Shown: positions 34,027 to 43,147, numbered from the stretch's first letter. The stretch: 64,000 bases of DNA from Saccharofermentans sp. (GCA_024685385.1 JAIKVV010000113.1:1-64000); one strand, 5' to 3'. The notes: generated by a model from the letters alone, not told the origin. Translations and numbers: made by a program.

Positions 34027-35061
34027 ATGGAAAAGAAGAATCTTGATTGGAGCAATCTCACATTCAGTTATCAGAAGACTGACAAGAGATTCGTAGCTAA
34101 CTATAAGAACGGAGCCTGGGATGAAGGCGCTCTCGTCGATGATGACATGATCGTCATGAGTGAAGACGCAGGCGTTCTCCAGTATGCCCAGACTGTTTTC
34201 GAAGGCCTTAAGGCTTATACCACAAAGGACGGCAAGATCGTAACATTCCGTCCCGACCTCAATGCTGACCGTCTGCACGATTCTGCAGTAAGACTTGAGA
34301 TCCCCCCGATCTCCAAGGAGATGTTCTTAAGATCTATCCATGAAGTAGTCGAAGCTAATGCAGCATGGGTTCCTCCTTACGGAACCGGCGCAAGCCTCTA
34401 CTTAAGACCTTACATCTTCGGTATTTCTCCCGTTATCGGTGTTAAGCCTGCTGACGACTATCAGTACAGAGTTTTTGCAACACCTGTAGGACCTTACTTC
34501 AAGGGCGGCGCTAAGCCTATTTCTGTTAAGATCTCTGACTTCGACCGTGCAGCTCCGAGAGGAACAGGCAACATCAAGGCAGGTCTTAACTATGCCATGA
34601 GCATGCATGCCATCGTTACGGCTCATAACGAAGGATTTGCAGAGAATATCTATCTTGATCCCGCTACGCGCACCAAGATCGAGGAGACGGGCGGAGCCAA
34701 CATACTGCTCGTTGCAAATGACGATACGCTCGTTGTTCCGAAGTCGGACAGCATCCTGCCTTCCATCACGAGAAGGAGCCTTGTTTATGTTGCAGAGCAC
34801 TACTGCGGCATGAAGGTTGTCGAGAGAGAAGTCTACCTCAAGGAGATCTTCGACGGCGAATTCAAGGAATGCGGTCTCTGCGGTACAGCTGCAGTTATCT
34901 CTCCTGTCGGCAAGATCACCGATCACGGCAAGGAATTCGAGTTCGCAAGCGGCATGGAGGAGATGGGTCCCTGGATGACAAAGATCCGTTCCACTCTTAC
35001 CGGAATCCAGGAAGGCGACATCGAAGCACCCGAAGGCTGGATCTATACGGTTGTAGAGTAA
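34027..35061 (+). CDS. ilvE: branched-chain amino-acid aminotransferase
   Basis: The 344-residue class IV PLP aminotransferase makes leucine, isoleucine and valine from their 2-oxo acids with glutamate. The PLP lysine is K184 in GTGNIKAGLNYA. QTVFEGLKAY near the N-terminus and EETGGANILLV are typical of the type II BCAT group. AAGAAGGTGAT precedes the ATG. It stands alone with a good promoter and terminator, 7 kb from leuCDB, and uses the LeuB product. Confidence 0.95.
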   Translation: MEKKNLDWSNLTFSYQKTDKRFVANYKNGAWDEGALVDDDMIVMSEDAGVLQYAQTVFEGLKAYTTKDGKIVTFRPDLNADRLHDSAVRLEIPPISKEMFLRSIHEVVEANAAWVPPYGTGASLYLRPYIFGISPVIGVKPADDYQYRVFATPVGPYFKGGAKPISVKISDFDRAAPRGTGNIKAGLNYAMSMHAIVTAHNEGFAENIYLDPATRTKIEETGGANILLVANDDTLVVPKSDSILPSITRRSLVYVAEHYCGMKVVEREVYLKEIFDGEFKECGLCGTAAVISPVGKITDHGKEFEFASGMEEMGPWMTKIRSTLTGIQEGDIEAPEGWIYTVVE

Positions 35062-35081
35062 TTTCAGAAATCATTAAACCG

Positions 35082-35118
35082 ACAGGCTGTCCTGCATATG
35101 CGGGGCAGCCTGTTTTTT
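35082..35118 (+). terminator. intrinsic terminator of ilvE
   Basis: ACAGGCTG (35082-35089) pairs with CAGCCTGT (35106-35113), extended inward by five pairs including wobbles, and ends in TTTTTT. Confidence 0.9.
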
Positions 35119-35141
35119 GCCGTATTTAGCCCCTGTCTGAA

Positions 35142-35150
35142 TGGTATAAT
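35142..35150 (+). promoter_or_regulatory. extended -10 promoter of the second LRR-SLH gene
   Basis: TGGTATAAT is a perfect extended -10 40 bases before the start, with no clear -35. Confidence 0.6.
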
Positions 35151-35190
35151 GTAACCCGGTACAAAAAATATATAAGAAGGTGAATCAACA

Positions 35191-36942
35191 ATGAAGAAGA
35201 TCATCCTTGCAGCCCTTATGGCTTCGACTGTCGCTCTGGCAGGTCTTAATGCTTCGGCAGATACAAAGATCAAGATATCAGATGCATTCCCGGATCAGTA
35301 TTTCAGGGAATATGTGGCAGATGAATTCGATCTTAACGGTGACGGCTACCTGTCTCAATCGGAATGTGACAAAGTTACGGAGATCTCTGCCAGCTTTTCC
35401 GTTCACAGAGTGAAGGAGCTTACCGGAATCAAATACTTTAAGAACCTCACATATCTGAATGTCATCTATCAGGATATAGAGTCTGTTGACCTTTCGAAGA
35501 ATACGAAACTTGAAGAACTCTGGATCAGGGGAAACGCTCTGTCCAAGCTTGACCTTTCAAATAATAAGGCTCTTAAAAAGCTCTCATGCGGAGAAAGCAA
35601 TCTTACGAGTTTAAATGTTGCTGATTTCACGAAACTCGAAGATATTGACTGTTTCAACAGCAAACTGACATCGATCGATATATCGGGCTGTACCGCTCTT
35701 AAGGATCTGGATGTATACGGAAACCAGATGAAGAAACTCTACATTGGGGATAATATCAATCTGGAGCGTGTCGACTGTCACAGCAATAAGATCACATCTC
35801 TTGATGTCAGCAAGAACAAGAAACTGACAAAACTCTCCTGTTACGATAACGACCTTAAGGAACTTGATATCAGCAACAATACCGAGCTTGAGTCTCTCAA
35901 CTGTTCAGATAACCGGCTGACGGAACTTGATCTTACCGGCATTCACGGACTTACTCATCTTTATTGCCATACTAACAAGATAACGTATCTTGATATCTCA
36001 CCTTCAAAGGGTCTTGTCATTGCATACCATTCCAATGAGGAATATGACGACTATAATGATCCCTCATATATCATCTACGACTACACGCCTGACGATTTTG
36101 ACCGTACGGGCAGGGGAGATTATACTCTCGAAGTCGATATCGGCGTTAAGATCAAAGCAAATTACATCAAGCTTACGGCCGACAATGAAAATCCCGTTTG
36201 CGGCAAGACCACCAAGATAAAGGTAACGAGACAAGGCATCGATAAGAATGCAATAGTAAAGTGGTCCACTTCCGATAAGACTGCCGCAACGGTCGATTCC
36301 TCGGGCGTTGTTAAAGCCAAGAAGGCAGGATATGTAACTATCACGGCTGACGTTGCAGGAGTAAGAGACAGCATAAGGCTCTTCGTTCTTTATAAGGACG
36401 TCACCAACAAGAAAGACTTCTGGTATAACCCCACGAACAGGCTCACACAGATGGGCGTCGTCAAAGGTTATGACAACATGACTCTCTTTAAGCCCGCAAA
36501 TAAGTGCACACGTGCGCAGATGGTTACATTTATCTGGAGGCTTGAGGGTTGTCCTGAACCTGATTCTGCAACCTGCACCTTCTCTGACGTGGAACCGGAC
36601 GACTATTTCTTTAAGCCTGTTATCTGGGCAGTCGAAAAAGGCATTACCACAGGATATTCCGACGGCAAGTTCAAGCCTCAGAATGTCTGCACAAGAGCCC
36701 AGACGGTAACGTTCCTTTGGAGACTTGCAGGTTCGCCTGATTACATGAAGAACTATAAGTGCAAGTTTAGTGACGTCAAAAAGAGTGATTATTATTATCT
36801 GCCTGTTATCTGGGCATCAGAATGCGGCATTGTCTCAGGCTACAAAGACAATACTTTTAAGCCCAAGGGTGAGTGCTTAAGACGGCAGATGGTCACATTC
36901 CTCTATAAATATCATCTTGTGGAGACGGATGATATGGATTGA
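35191..36942 (+). CDS. second surface protein: EF-hand, leucine-rich repeats, BIG2 and three SLH domains
   Basis: The 583-residue paralogue of the 26958 gene has the same order: signal peptide (about 1-24, LNASADTK), EF-hand-like loop D47-LNGDGYLSQS-E58, LRRs (about 75-275), BIG2 domain (about 325-400) and three SLH domains (about 405-575). The LRR region has diverged and ends in a Tyr/Asp/Asn-rich stretch (EEYDDYNDPSYIIYDYTPDDF) absent from the paralogue. It is predicted to be displayed on the cell wall. Start follows AAGAAGGTGAATC. The two copies lie 6.4 kb apart in the same orientation, separated by unrelated housekeeping genes. Confidence 0.92.
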   Translation: MKKIILAALMASTVALAGLNASADTKIKISDAFPDQYFREYVADEFDLNGDGYLSQSECDKVTEISASFSVHRVKELTGIKYFKNLTYLNVIYQDIESVDLSKNTKLEELWIRGNALSKLDLSNNKALKKLSCGESNLTSLNVADFTKLEDIDCFNSKLTSIDISGCTALKDLDVYGNQMKKLYIGDNINLERVDCHSNKITSLDVSKNKKLTKLSCYDNDLKELDISNNTELESLNCSDNRLTELDLTGIHGLTHLYCHTNKITYLDISPSKGLVIAYHSNEEYDDYNDPSYIIYDYTPDDFDRTGRGDYTLEVDIGVKIKANYIKLTADNENPVCGKTTKIKVTRQGIDKNAIVKWSTSDKTAATVDSSGVVKAKKAGYVTITADVAGVRDSIRLFVLYKDVTNKKDFWYNPTNRLTQMGVVKGYDNMTLFKPANKCTRAQMVTFIWRLEGCPEPDSATCTFSDVEPDDYFFKPVIWAVEKGITTGYSDGKFKPQNVCTRAQTVTFLWRLAGSPDYMKNYKCKFSDVKKSDYYYLPVIWASECGIVSGYKDNTFKPKGECLRRQMVTFLYKYHLVETDDMD

Positions 36943-36960
36943 TCAAGCCATAATCTGTGG

Positions 36961-37003
36961 TTTCAAAAGGGACAGCCCCGCTGACGGGGCTGTCTCTTGA
37001 AAA
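36961..37003 (+). terminator. long hairpin after the second LRR-SLH gene, weak terminator
   Basis: A perfect 10-bp stem, GACAGCCCCG (36971-36980) with CGGGGCTGTC (36985-36994), has a CTGA loop. Outer bases (TTTCA...TGAAA) can extend it. No strong T tract follows on the plus strand. Confidence 0.6.
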
Positions 37004-37054
37004 TATATGCTTCGTAGTAATAAAATATGTTAGTTTCATTTTAAGGCGGGGGAT

Positions 37055-37918
37055 ATGAAGAAGATAAGTTTAATGGTCCTGTTGATCTTTTTGATCTCAG
37101 TTATTTCGGGATGTAAGATAAATACTTCATCGGCTGCTCTGAAGGATATAAACAAGACGGCTGATAACAAGTTTACCTGCACATATGAGGGCGTAAAACA
37201 TGATTTTATCGTCTATCTGCCTGATGAATCCAAGGATGCTCCCATGGTAATACTGCTCCACGGATATGGGGAATCGGCAGAAGCTTTCAGGTCAAAGACT
37301 GATTTTCATGAAAGATCACTTGAAAGAGGATATGCTGCAGTATATGTCAGCGCTTCTTCTTCGGGATGGAATTCCGGCATAGCTGCTGACGGTAATGATG
37401 ATGTCGCCTTTCTCAAGGCTCTGGCGGGATACCTTCAGGATGAATATCACTTAAGCAAAGATAAGACATACATAACCGGTTTCAGCAACGGTGGCTTTAT
37501 GGTGCACAGGATCGCCATGGAAGCGCAGGACGTTTTTCATGGCTGCGTCAGTGTTTCAGGGAAGATGCCGAAGTCGATCTGGCAAGCGAAGAATGATGCT
37601 AACGGCGTAAGTTTTTTCCAGGTAACAGGCGAGAGGGACGATGTAGTCCCGAAGCATAGCGACAAGAGCGCGGATTCTTCCATCGATCCTGCAATAGAAG
37701 ATGTCATGGATTACTGGGTCTCGACAAACGGTCTTTCTTTGGAGTCTGAGGATGAGATCGGAAACGGATCCCATCTTAAGAAATACTCTTCAGAAGGCAG
37801 GAAGAATAAGGTTTGGGATCTTACCGTAAAGGACGGAAAACATTCCTGGCCTGATGAAGGGATCAACGGTTTTGTTATCAATGACCTGATATTGGATTTC
37901 TTTGATTCCGTTAGATAA
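37055..37918 (+). CDS. lipoprotein esterase (PHB depolymerase/LpqC-like alpha/beta hydrolase)
   Basis: The 287-residue protein has a lipoprotein signal ending in ISGC (C20), so it should sit on the outer face of the membrane. The fold is alpha/beta hydrolase: oxyanion region LLHGYGESA, nucleophile S144 in GFSNGG, acid D near GERDDVVP and histidine in GKHSWP. This matches the poly(3-hydroxybutyrate) depolymerase/feruloyl esterase-like family. The substrate is unknown; plant cell-wall esters are one possibility. RBS is GGCGGGGG. Its 3' end overlaps the convergent DUF975 gene by 8 bases. Confidence 0.88.
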   Translation: MKKISLMVLLIFLISVISGCKINTSSAALKDINKTADNKFTCTYEGVKHDFIVYLPDESKDAPMVILLHGYGESAEAFRSKTDFHERSLERGYAAVYVSASSSGWNSGIAADGNDDVAFLKALAGYLQDEYHLSKDKTYITGFSNGGFMVHRIAMEAQDVFHGCVSVSGKMPKSIWQAKNDANGVSFFQVTGERDDVVPKHSDKSADSSIDPAIEDVMDYWVSTNGLSLESEDEIGNGSHLKKYSSEGRKNKVWDLTVKDGKHSWPDEGINGFVINDLILDFFDSVR

Positions 37919-38792
37919 CTTCAGTTTCCGTTTCGGGTTCAACAGCTGATACCGTTACGGGGATCTCGCCTTCATTTATGATGTTTTCGGAAAGTGCTTT
38001 CAATTTCATCTGCTCATAGAATTCGATATAGGTTGCTTCCATGTAAGGATCAAGGAAGAGGAAACCGAGCCCGAAGAAAGTGGCAGAAGCCAGTATCATC
38101 CATCCGAGGAAAGATAATTGGAGTACGAACAGATCCCATTTTTGTCCCTTCATGGTCTTCTTACTTATCTCGAAAGCGCGTGCAACCGGGATGGAAGGGT
38201 TTTCGGCAGTGATGTAAGGCACCAGGAAATAAGAATAGCTCTTGATGATTCCCGGTATGATGAAGAGAAGAGACCACAGACCGATATAAAGGTCCCTCAT
38301 GAACATCATCTTTACGATGGAAGAATAACTGCCTCTGGTAAAGGACGTAACAAGATCACGGACTCTGCCCATGTTATTGCGGTTGTTTACATAGAAAAGG
38401 TTTTTCGAAACGGCAAAAGGATTGACCAGGAATATCTGGATCAAGGTCTTTACGATGAGGATGCAGATCATTATGAGCAGATAGACCGTAAAGAAGATGG
38501 TTACGGAAAGTATCACCAGCTGAACTGCATCATCGGCATTGGATTTTCCCACAAGGGTCTCAAAGATATTCTGAAGAGACAGAGTCGATCCGTCAGGAAG
38601 CTGTCCTTGAGCATCCTTGATCTTTCCCGCGTTGAGGATGCCAGAGATGGGCATAAAGAGGTTGCCTGATGCGGAATTAAGGCCCAGCGTGCTTATGATC
38701 GCGAATATTCCGGATACTACTACTGCCCACCAGTAGCGGTATCCCGAAAGAGCACTCTTTGCCTTGTTTTTTAGTTCTTTACGTGTCCACAT
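37911..38792 (-). CDS. DUF975 family integral membrane protein
   Basis: The 293-residue membrane protein begins MWTRKELKNKAKSAL, a hallmark of DUF975, and has about six hydrophobic segments. I chose ATG 38792, with GGGGG 9 bases upstream, over an ATG 14 codons earlier. Function of the family is unknown. It lies 46 bases downstream of glnS on the same strand, so it probably belongs to a gltX-glnS-DUF975 operon. The stop codons of this gene and of the lipoprotein esterase lie within 8 bases, on opposite strands. Confidence 0.87.
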   Translation of the reverse strand: MWTRKELKNKAKSALSGYRYWWAVVVSGIFAIISTLGLNSASGNLFMPISGILNAGKIKDAQGQLPDGSTLSLQNIFETLVGKSNADDAVQLVILSVTIFFTVYLLIMICILIVKTLIQIFLVNPFAVSKNLFYVNNRNNMGRVRDLVTSFTRGSYSSIVKMMFMRDLYIGLWSLLFIIPGIIKSYSYFLVPYITAENPSIPVARAFEISKKTMKGQKWDLFVLQLSFLGWMILASATFFGLGFLFLDPYMEATYIEFYEQMKLKALSENIINEGEIPVTVSAVEPETETEVI

Positions 38793-38838
38793 GTCGTTAT
38801 CCCCCTTATCCAAAGACCTTGTGTTACGGATCAAATTA

Positions 38839-40500
38839 TTATTCCGGCCTGTAGCTGTCCTTCAGTGACACTGCCCTGTTGAAGACGAGATGGTCAGGCG
38901 TGGAATCCTTGCTGTCACAGCAGAAATACCCTACGCGCAAGAACTGGAATCTGTCGGAGGGGTTAGTGTCCTTAAGGCTTGCTTCTACCTTGGCATCCTT
39001 GATGACCGTCAAAGAATCGGGATTGATGAAATCCAGATAATTACAGTCTGCCAGATCGGGCTGCTCGGTCGTAAAGAGACGGTCGTAGAGCCTGATCTCT
39101 GCATCGAGACAATCGGCAGCATTGACCCAGTGAATGGTTGCCTTGATCTTGCGTCCGTCAGCGGGATTACCGCCACGGCTTTCTGTGTCATATGTGCAGT
39201 GAACGGCGGTTACATTACCGTTTTCATCCTTGTCGCATCCTGTGCACTTGATGATATAAGCGGACTTGAGCCTTACTTCGTTGCCGGGGAAGAGACGGAA
39301 GTATTTCTTTGCAGGTTCTTCCATGAAGTCCTCTGCATCGATCCATAACTCTTTCGAGAAGGATACTTTCCTTACGCCGTCTGCTTCATTCTCGGGATTG
39401 TTCTCGACAGTGAATTCCTCTGTCATACCATCCGGATAGTTATCGATTATGAGCTTGACGGGATGAAGTACGGCCATGGCGCGCTTCGCTTTTTTGTTGA
39501 GATCTTCTCTTAAACAGTATTCAAGGAATGCAAAATCAACTACGGAATTGATCTTGGCAACACCGTTCCTTGTATGGAACTCGCGGATAGCTTCAGGTGT
39601 ATAGCCTCTGCGCCTTAAGCCGCAGAGAGTCGGCATCCTGGGATCGTCCCAGCCGTCAACATAACCGGACTCGATGAGATTGCGCAGCTTTCTCTTGGAA
39701 AGAACGGTGTGCGTGATGCCGAGACGGGCGAATTCGATCTGACGGGGCTTGCATTCCACGGATGTATTGTTTACGACCCAGTCGTACAAGGGTCTGTGGG
39801 ATTCAAACTCGAGAGAACAGAGCGAATGTGTAATGCCTTCGAGAGCATCCTCGAGAGGATGAGCAAAGTCGTACATGGGGTAGATGACCCATTTGGTTCC
39901 CTGTCTGTGGTGGGGAAGACGGTTGATGCGGTAAATGACGGGATCGCGCATGTTGAAGTTGCCTGATGCAAGATCGATCTTGGCGCGCAATGTCATGGAA
40001 CCGTCAGGGAATTCCCCGTTCTTCATTCTCTCGAAAAGATCGAGAGACTCCTCGATGGGACGGTCCCTGTAAGGGCTTGCTGCAGGAGTCTTGGTGTCTC
40101 CCCGCATTTCCTTCATCTGCTCAGGTGTGAGCTCGCAGACATATGCCAGGCCCTTTTTGATGAGCTCGACGGCATATTCATACATCTTGTCGAAGTAATC
40201 GGAAGCGTAGTAGAATCTGTCTTCCCAGTCATGTCCCAGCCACTTGATGTCTTCTTTTATGGCATCGACGAATTCCTCGTCTTCTTTTGTGGGGTTGGTA
40301 TCGTCCATGCGGAGATTGCACATGCCGCCATAGAGCTCGGCTGTGCCGAAGTCGATCTCCAGGGCCTTTGCGTGACCTATGTGAAGGTAACCGTTAGGCT
40401 CGGGAGGGAAACGGGTATGTACTTTCTGCCCGTAACATCTGCCGCCTTCTTTTAATTCTTCGTCGATTATCTCGTGTATGAAATTCTTTCCGTCCGCCAT
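38839..40500 (-). CDS. glnS: glutaminyl-tRNA synthetase
   Basis: The 553-residue class I synthetase charges tRNA-Gln directly. HIGH is H40-IGH43 in PPEPNGYLHIGH, and the KMSKS equivalent is VLSKRKL (about 267-273). The C-terminal beta-barrel anticodon domain is present. GGAGG precedes the ATG, 15 bases after gltX. Presence of GlnRS beside GltX implies glutamine can be charged without the GatCAB transamidation route, though I cannot see whether gat genes exist elsewhere. Confidence 0.96.
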   Translation of the reverse strand: MADGKNFIHEIIDEELKEGGRCYGQKVHTRFPPEPNGYLHIGHAKALEIDFGTAELYGGMCNLRMDDTNPTKEDEEFVDAIKEDIKWLGHDWEDRFYYASDYFDKMYEYAVELIKKGLAYVCELTPEQMKEMRGDTKTPAASPYRDRPIEESLDLFERMKNGEFPDGSMTLRAKIDLASGNFNMRDPVIYRINRLPHHRQGTKWVIYPMYDFAHPLEDALEGITHSLCSLEFESHRPLYDWVVNNTSVECKPRQIEFARLGITHTVLSKRKLRNLIESGYVDGWDDPRMPTLCGLRRRGYTPEAIREFHTRNGVAKINSVVDFAFLEYCLREDLNKKAKRAMAVLHPVKLIIDNYPDGMTEEFTVENNPENEADGVRKVSFSKELWIDAEDFMEEPAKKYFRLFPGNEVRLKSAYIIKCTGCDKDENGNVTAVHCTYDTESRGGNPADGRKIKATIHWVNAADCLDAEIRLYDRLFTTEQPDLADCNYLDFINPDSLTVIKDAKVEASLKDTNPSDRFQFLRVGYFCCDSKDSTPDHLVFNRAVSLKDSYRPE

Positions 40501-40515
40501 TTTAATCCTCCGATA

Positions 40516-41976
40516 TTATGCCTTGAGTCTTTCAAGTGATCTCTTGATCCTGTTAAGCGATTCCTCCTTGCCGACGAGCATCATGACCTCTGCTGCGCCT
40601 CCGGGGGTGACTGCAACGCCTGCCGCAGCGATCCTTACGGGCCACATTACAACAGAGTTCTTCAGTTCATGGGATTCGGCATAGTCCTTCATTACATCTG
40701 TCAGGCCCTCACGGGTCCAGTCACAATTTTCGAGAAGGGGAAGAATGTCTGTTAATACTTCAACGGAACTCTCTTTCGAAGACTTGCTCTTTTTGTGACA
40801 GAAGAGTTCAAGATCAAAGTCTGAATAACTGTTAATGAAAGACAGTTTCTCCTTGATCTGCGTGAATCTCGTGATCCTGGGCTGCAAGATCTCTATGAGA
40901 AGATCATGTGAATCTTCCTTTATACCTGCCTCATCAAAGTAAGGCTTGGCATTGCTTATGAATTCATCAGGAGACATGGCCTTGATGTGTTCTGCATTGA
41001 CCCACTCGAGCTTATCGTAGTCAAATACGGCAGGAGATTTGGAGATACCTGCTATATCGAATGCTTTGATGAGCTCATCCATGCTGAATATCTCCTGATT
41101 GTCTTTGGGAGCCCATCCCAGGAGTGCAATGTAATTGATGATCGCTTCGGGAAGGAAGCCTTCCTCGACGAGATCCATGAATCCTGTCGAGCCGTGACGC
41201 TTGGAGAGCTTGGAGATGACTTCCTTGCCTTCCTCGTCCGTTGATTTGCCCATTATGAGAGGCAGATGGATATAAACGGGAGTATCCCATCCGAATGCTT
41301 CGTAAAGAAGATTGTATTTGGGTGTGGATGACAGATACTCGGAACCTCTTACGACATGGGTAATGTTCATCGTGTGGTCATCTATGACATTTGCGAAGTT
41401 GTAGGTGGGGAAGCCGTCTGCCTTGATGAGTATCTGGTCATCAAGATCCTTGTTGGGGAAGGAGATGTGACCATATACGAGGTCATCATATTCGGTAACC
41501 CCGTCAAGCGGCATCTTCTGCCTTATGACATAGGGAATGCCTGCTTCGAGATTTGCCTTGATGACATCCTCCGGAAGATCACGGCAATGTCTGTCGTAAC
41601 CGGAAAGGCCTTCTTCGGAATCCGATCTCAAGGATTCCAGCCTCTCTTTGGAACAAAAGCACCTGTAAGCCTTGCCTTCGGCGATAAGCTGGTCGGCGTA
41701 GGGTTTATAGAGTCCCAGTCGCTCGGACTGGACGTAGGGACCGAAGTTGCCGCCTATGTCGGGACCTTCATCATGGGAAAGCCCTGCAAGTTTTAAAGTG
41801 TTGTATATAACGTCCGTGGCGCCCTCGACGAACCTCTCGCGGTCAGTATCCTCGATCCTGAGAACGAAAGTCCCGTCCTCGTGTTTTGCGATCAGGTATT
41901 CATAGAGCGCGGTCCTTAAGTTGCCTACATGCATGAAGCCTGTGGGGCTGGGTGCAAATCTTGTTCTGATGGTCAT
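40516..41976 (-). CDS. gltX: glutamyl-tRNA synthetase
   Basis: The 486-residue class I synthetase charges tRNA-Glu. The HIGH-like site is H16-VGN in SPTGFMHVGN, and the KMSKS-like site is KLSKRHG (K259). A CFCSKERLESLR segment near 105-115 lies where many GluRS proteins have zinc-ligand cysteines. GGAGGAAT precedes the ATG. It is the first gene of a likely gltX-glnS-DUF975 operon, whose promoter probably uses the minus-strand TATAAT in the palindrome at 42009-42026. Confidence 0.96.
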   Translation of the reverse strand: MTIRTRFAPSPTGFMHVGNLRTALYEYLIAKHEDGTFVLRIEDTDRERFVEGATDVIYNTLKLAGLSHDEGPDIGGNFGPYVQSERLGLYKPYADQLIAEGKAYRCFCSKERLESLRSDSEEGLSGYDRHCRDLPEDVIKANLEAGIPYVIRQKMPLDGVTEYDDLVYGHISFPNKDLDDQILIKADGFPTYNFANVIDDHTMNITHVVRGSEYLSSTPKYNLLYEAFGWDTPVYIHLPLIMGKSTDEEGKEVISKLSKRHGSTGFMDLVEEGFLPEAIINYIALLGWAPKDNQEIFSMDELIKAFDIAGISKSPAVFDYDKLEWVNAEHIKAMSPDEFISNAKPYFDEAGIKEDSHDLLIEILQPRITRFTQIKEKLSFINSYSDFDLELFCHKKSKSSKESSVEVLTDILPLLENCDWTREGLTDVMKDYAESHELKNSVVMWPVRIAAAGVAVTPGGAAEVMMLVGKEESLNRIKRSLERLKA

Positions 41977-42008
41977 TACCGGTATTCCTCCGATCGGTCT
42001 TATAGCCT

Positions 42009-42026
42009 CGTATATTATAATATACG
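42009..42026. promoter_or_regulatory. 18-bp perfect palindrome with overlapping -10 boxes in both directions
   Basis: CGTATATTATAATATACG is identical to its reverse complement. It holds TATAAT on the plus strand (42016-42021) and on the minus strand (42019-42014), between gltX (minus) and the AroB-like gene (plus). A further plus -10, TACAAT (42064-42069), is closer to the AroB-like start. Matching -35 boxes are not evident. Confidence 0.55.
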
Positions 42027-42099
42027 CGACAACACGGAATATTTTAACACTTTTGTGGTAATATACAATGTATTACGACAAGTCAGGAGACAGCTGAAT

Positions 42100-43146
42100 T
42101 TGGACAGACTGAGAGTCAATAACGGATTGGATGTATATTGCGGCAAGAATATCGCTTTCGATTTTGCCTGCAATTACATACTCGAGCATTCGGAAGACCC
42201 TAGATCGAGGCTTCCTAAAGTCGCCATAGTATCCGACAGGGCCGTTGCAGGTTATTATTATAATCTTTTCGAAAATCAGTTCATTATGCATGACATAAGA
42301 CCCAAGCTGATCTCCGTCAATGCATGTGATACGGATAAGGGTCTCAAGACCGTACTTGAGATATCGGGATACCTGTCGGAGTTCGATTTCGGCAGCAACG
42401 ACTGGGTCGTAGCGCTGGGCGGAGGCGGCGTCATAGACTGCGCAGCTTTCGCAGCAGGTCTTTACAGGTCTGGCTGCGTCAATTTCCTTGCCGTTCCCAC
42501 TACGGTCTATGCCATGACTGACTGTATCACGTCCGATAAAGCTTATGTCAATCTGGGCATGCATAAGGATGAACTGTCCTGCCCGATGAAGATCGATGCT
42601 GCGCTCTGCGATACAGAATTCCTGAAGTCGGTCCCTGCCAAATACAGGTCGAACGGATATGCCGCAGTCATAAGATATTCAGTGCTCGGTGATACGGGCC
42701 TGATCAGCAACCTCTCGGAGCCCGAAGACATGAGGGAATTCCTGGAGAGAGTTTATAAGGTCAGGAGCGACATAAGGCAATATAATCCGGTCCTTCTGAC
42801 TTTGGGCTGCGAACTTGCGTTTGCCATAGATGCTTATAACAGGTTCAATAATCTCGCTGAAGGAGCTTCCCTTGCCTTAAGCATATATTCGGCACTGCCC
42901 GAGCAGGGAAGGACTTTGATGAGAAGACTTTATTCCTCTCTCGGTCTTCCTTATGAGATCGACCCCAAGATCACGCCCATGATAAAGAGAAATCTTGAGT
43001 CATACCTCGACGGGATCGCGGAAGATACGATCAGGATCGCAGATTACGAAGACGGCAAGTGGGTCGTAAGAGATCTAAACAAGGCTGATGCAAAGAGAAT
43101 CTTCTATGACCGCTTAGAGATGATAGAAACAAAAGAGAGCAATTGA
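42100..43146 (+). CDS. 3-dehydroquinate synthase-like protein lacking metal ligands
   Basis: The 348-residue protein starts at TTG 42100 (AGGAGA 9 bases upstream); the longer open frame upstream runs over the promoter region. The fold is that of AroB: GGGGVIDCAAFAAGLYRSG with VPTTVYAMTD is the NAD-binding half. The metal site is lost. GMAEVIKY reads GYAAVIRY (Glu to A189), LGHTFGHAIE reads LGCELAFAID (both His lost; C237 and F241), and the HGEA histidine is replaced near A253. It probably does not catalyse the AroB reaction. It ends one base before the M28-like lipoprotein gene, so the two form an operon. Confidence 0.82.
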   Translation: MDRLRVNNGLDVYCGKNIAFDFACNYILEHSEDPRSRLPKVAIVSDRAVAGYYYNLFENQFIMHDIRPKLISVNACDTDKGLKTVLEISGYLSEFDFGSNDWVVALGGGGVIDCAAFAAGLYRSGCVNFLAVPTTVYAMTDCITSDKAYVNLGMHKDELSCPMKIDAALCDTEFLKSVPAKYRSNGYAAVIRYSVLGDTGLISNLSEPEDMREFLERVYKVRSDIRQYNPVLLTLGCELAFAIDAYNRFNNLAEGASLALSIYSALPEQGRTLMRRLYSSLGLPYEIDPKITPMIKRNLESYLDGIAEDTIRIADYEDGKWVVRDLNKADAKRIFYDRLEMIETKESN

Positions 43147-43147
43147 T

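Noticed and set aside
41929-42099. Longer N-terminus for the AroB-like protein
   Set aside because: It would run through the divergent promoter palindrome; TTG 42100 has a good ribosome site and gives the normal family length.
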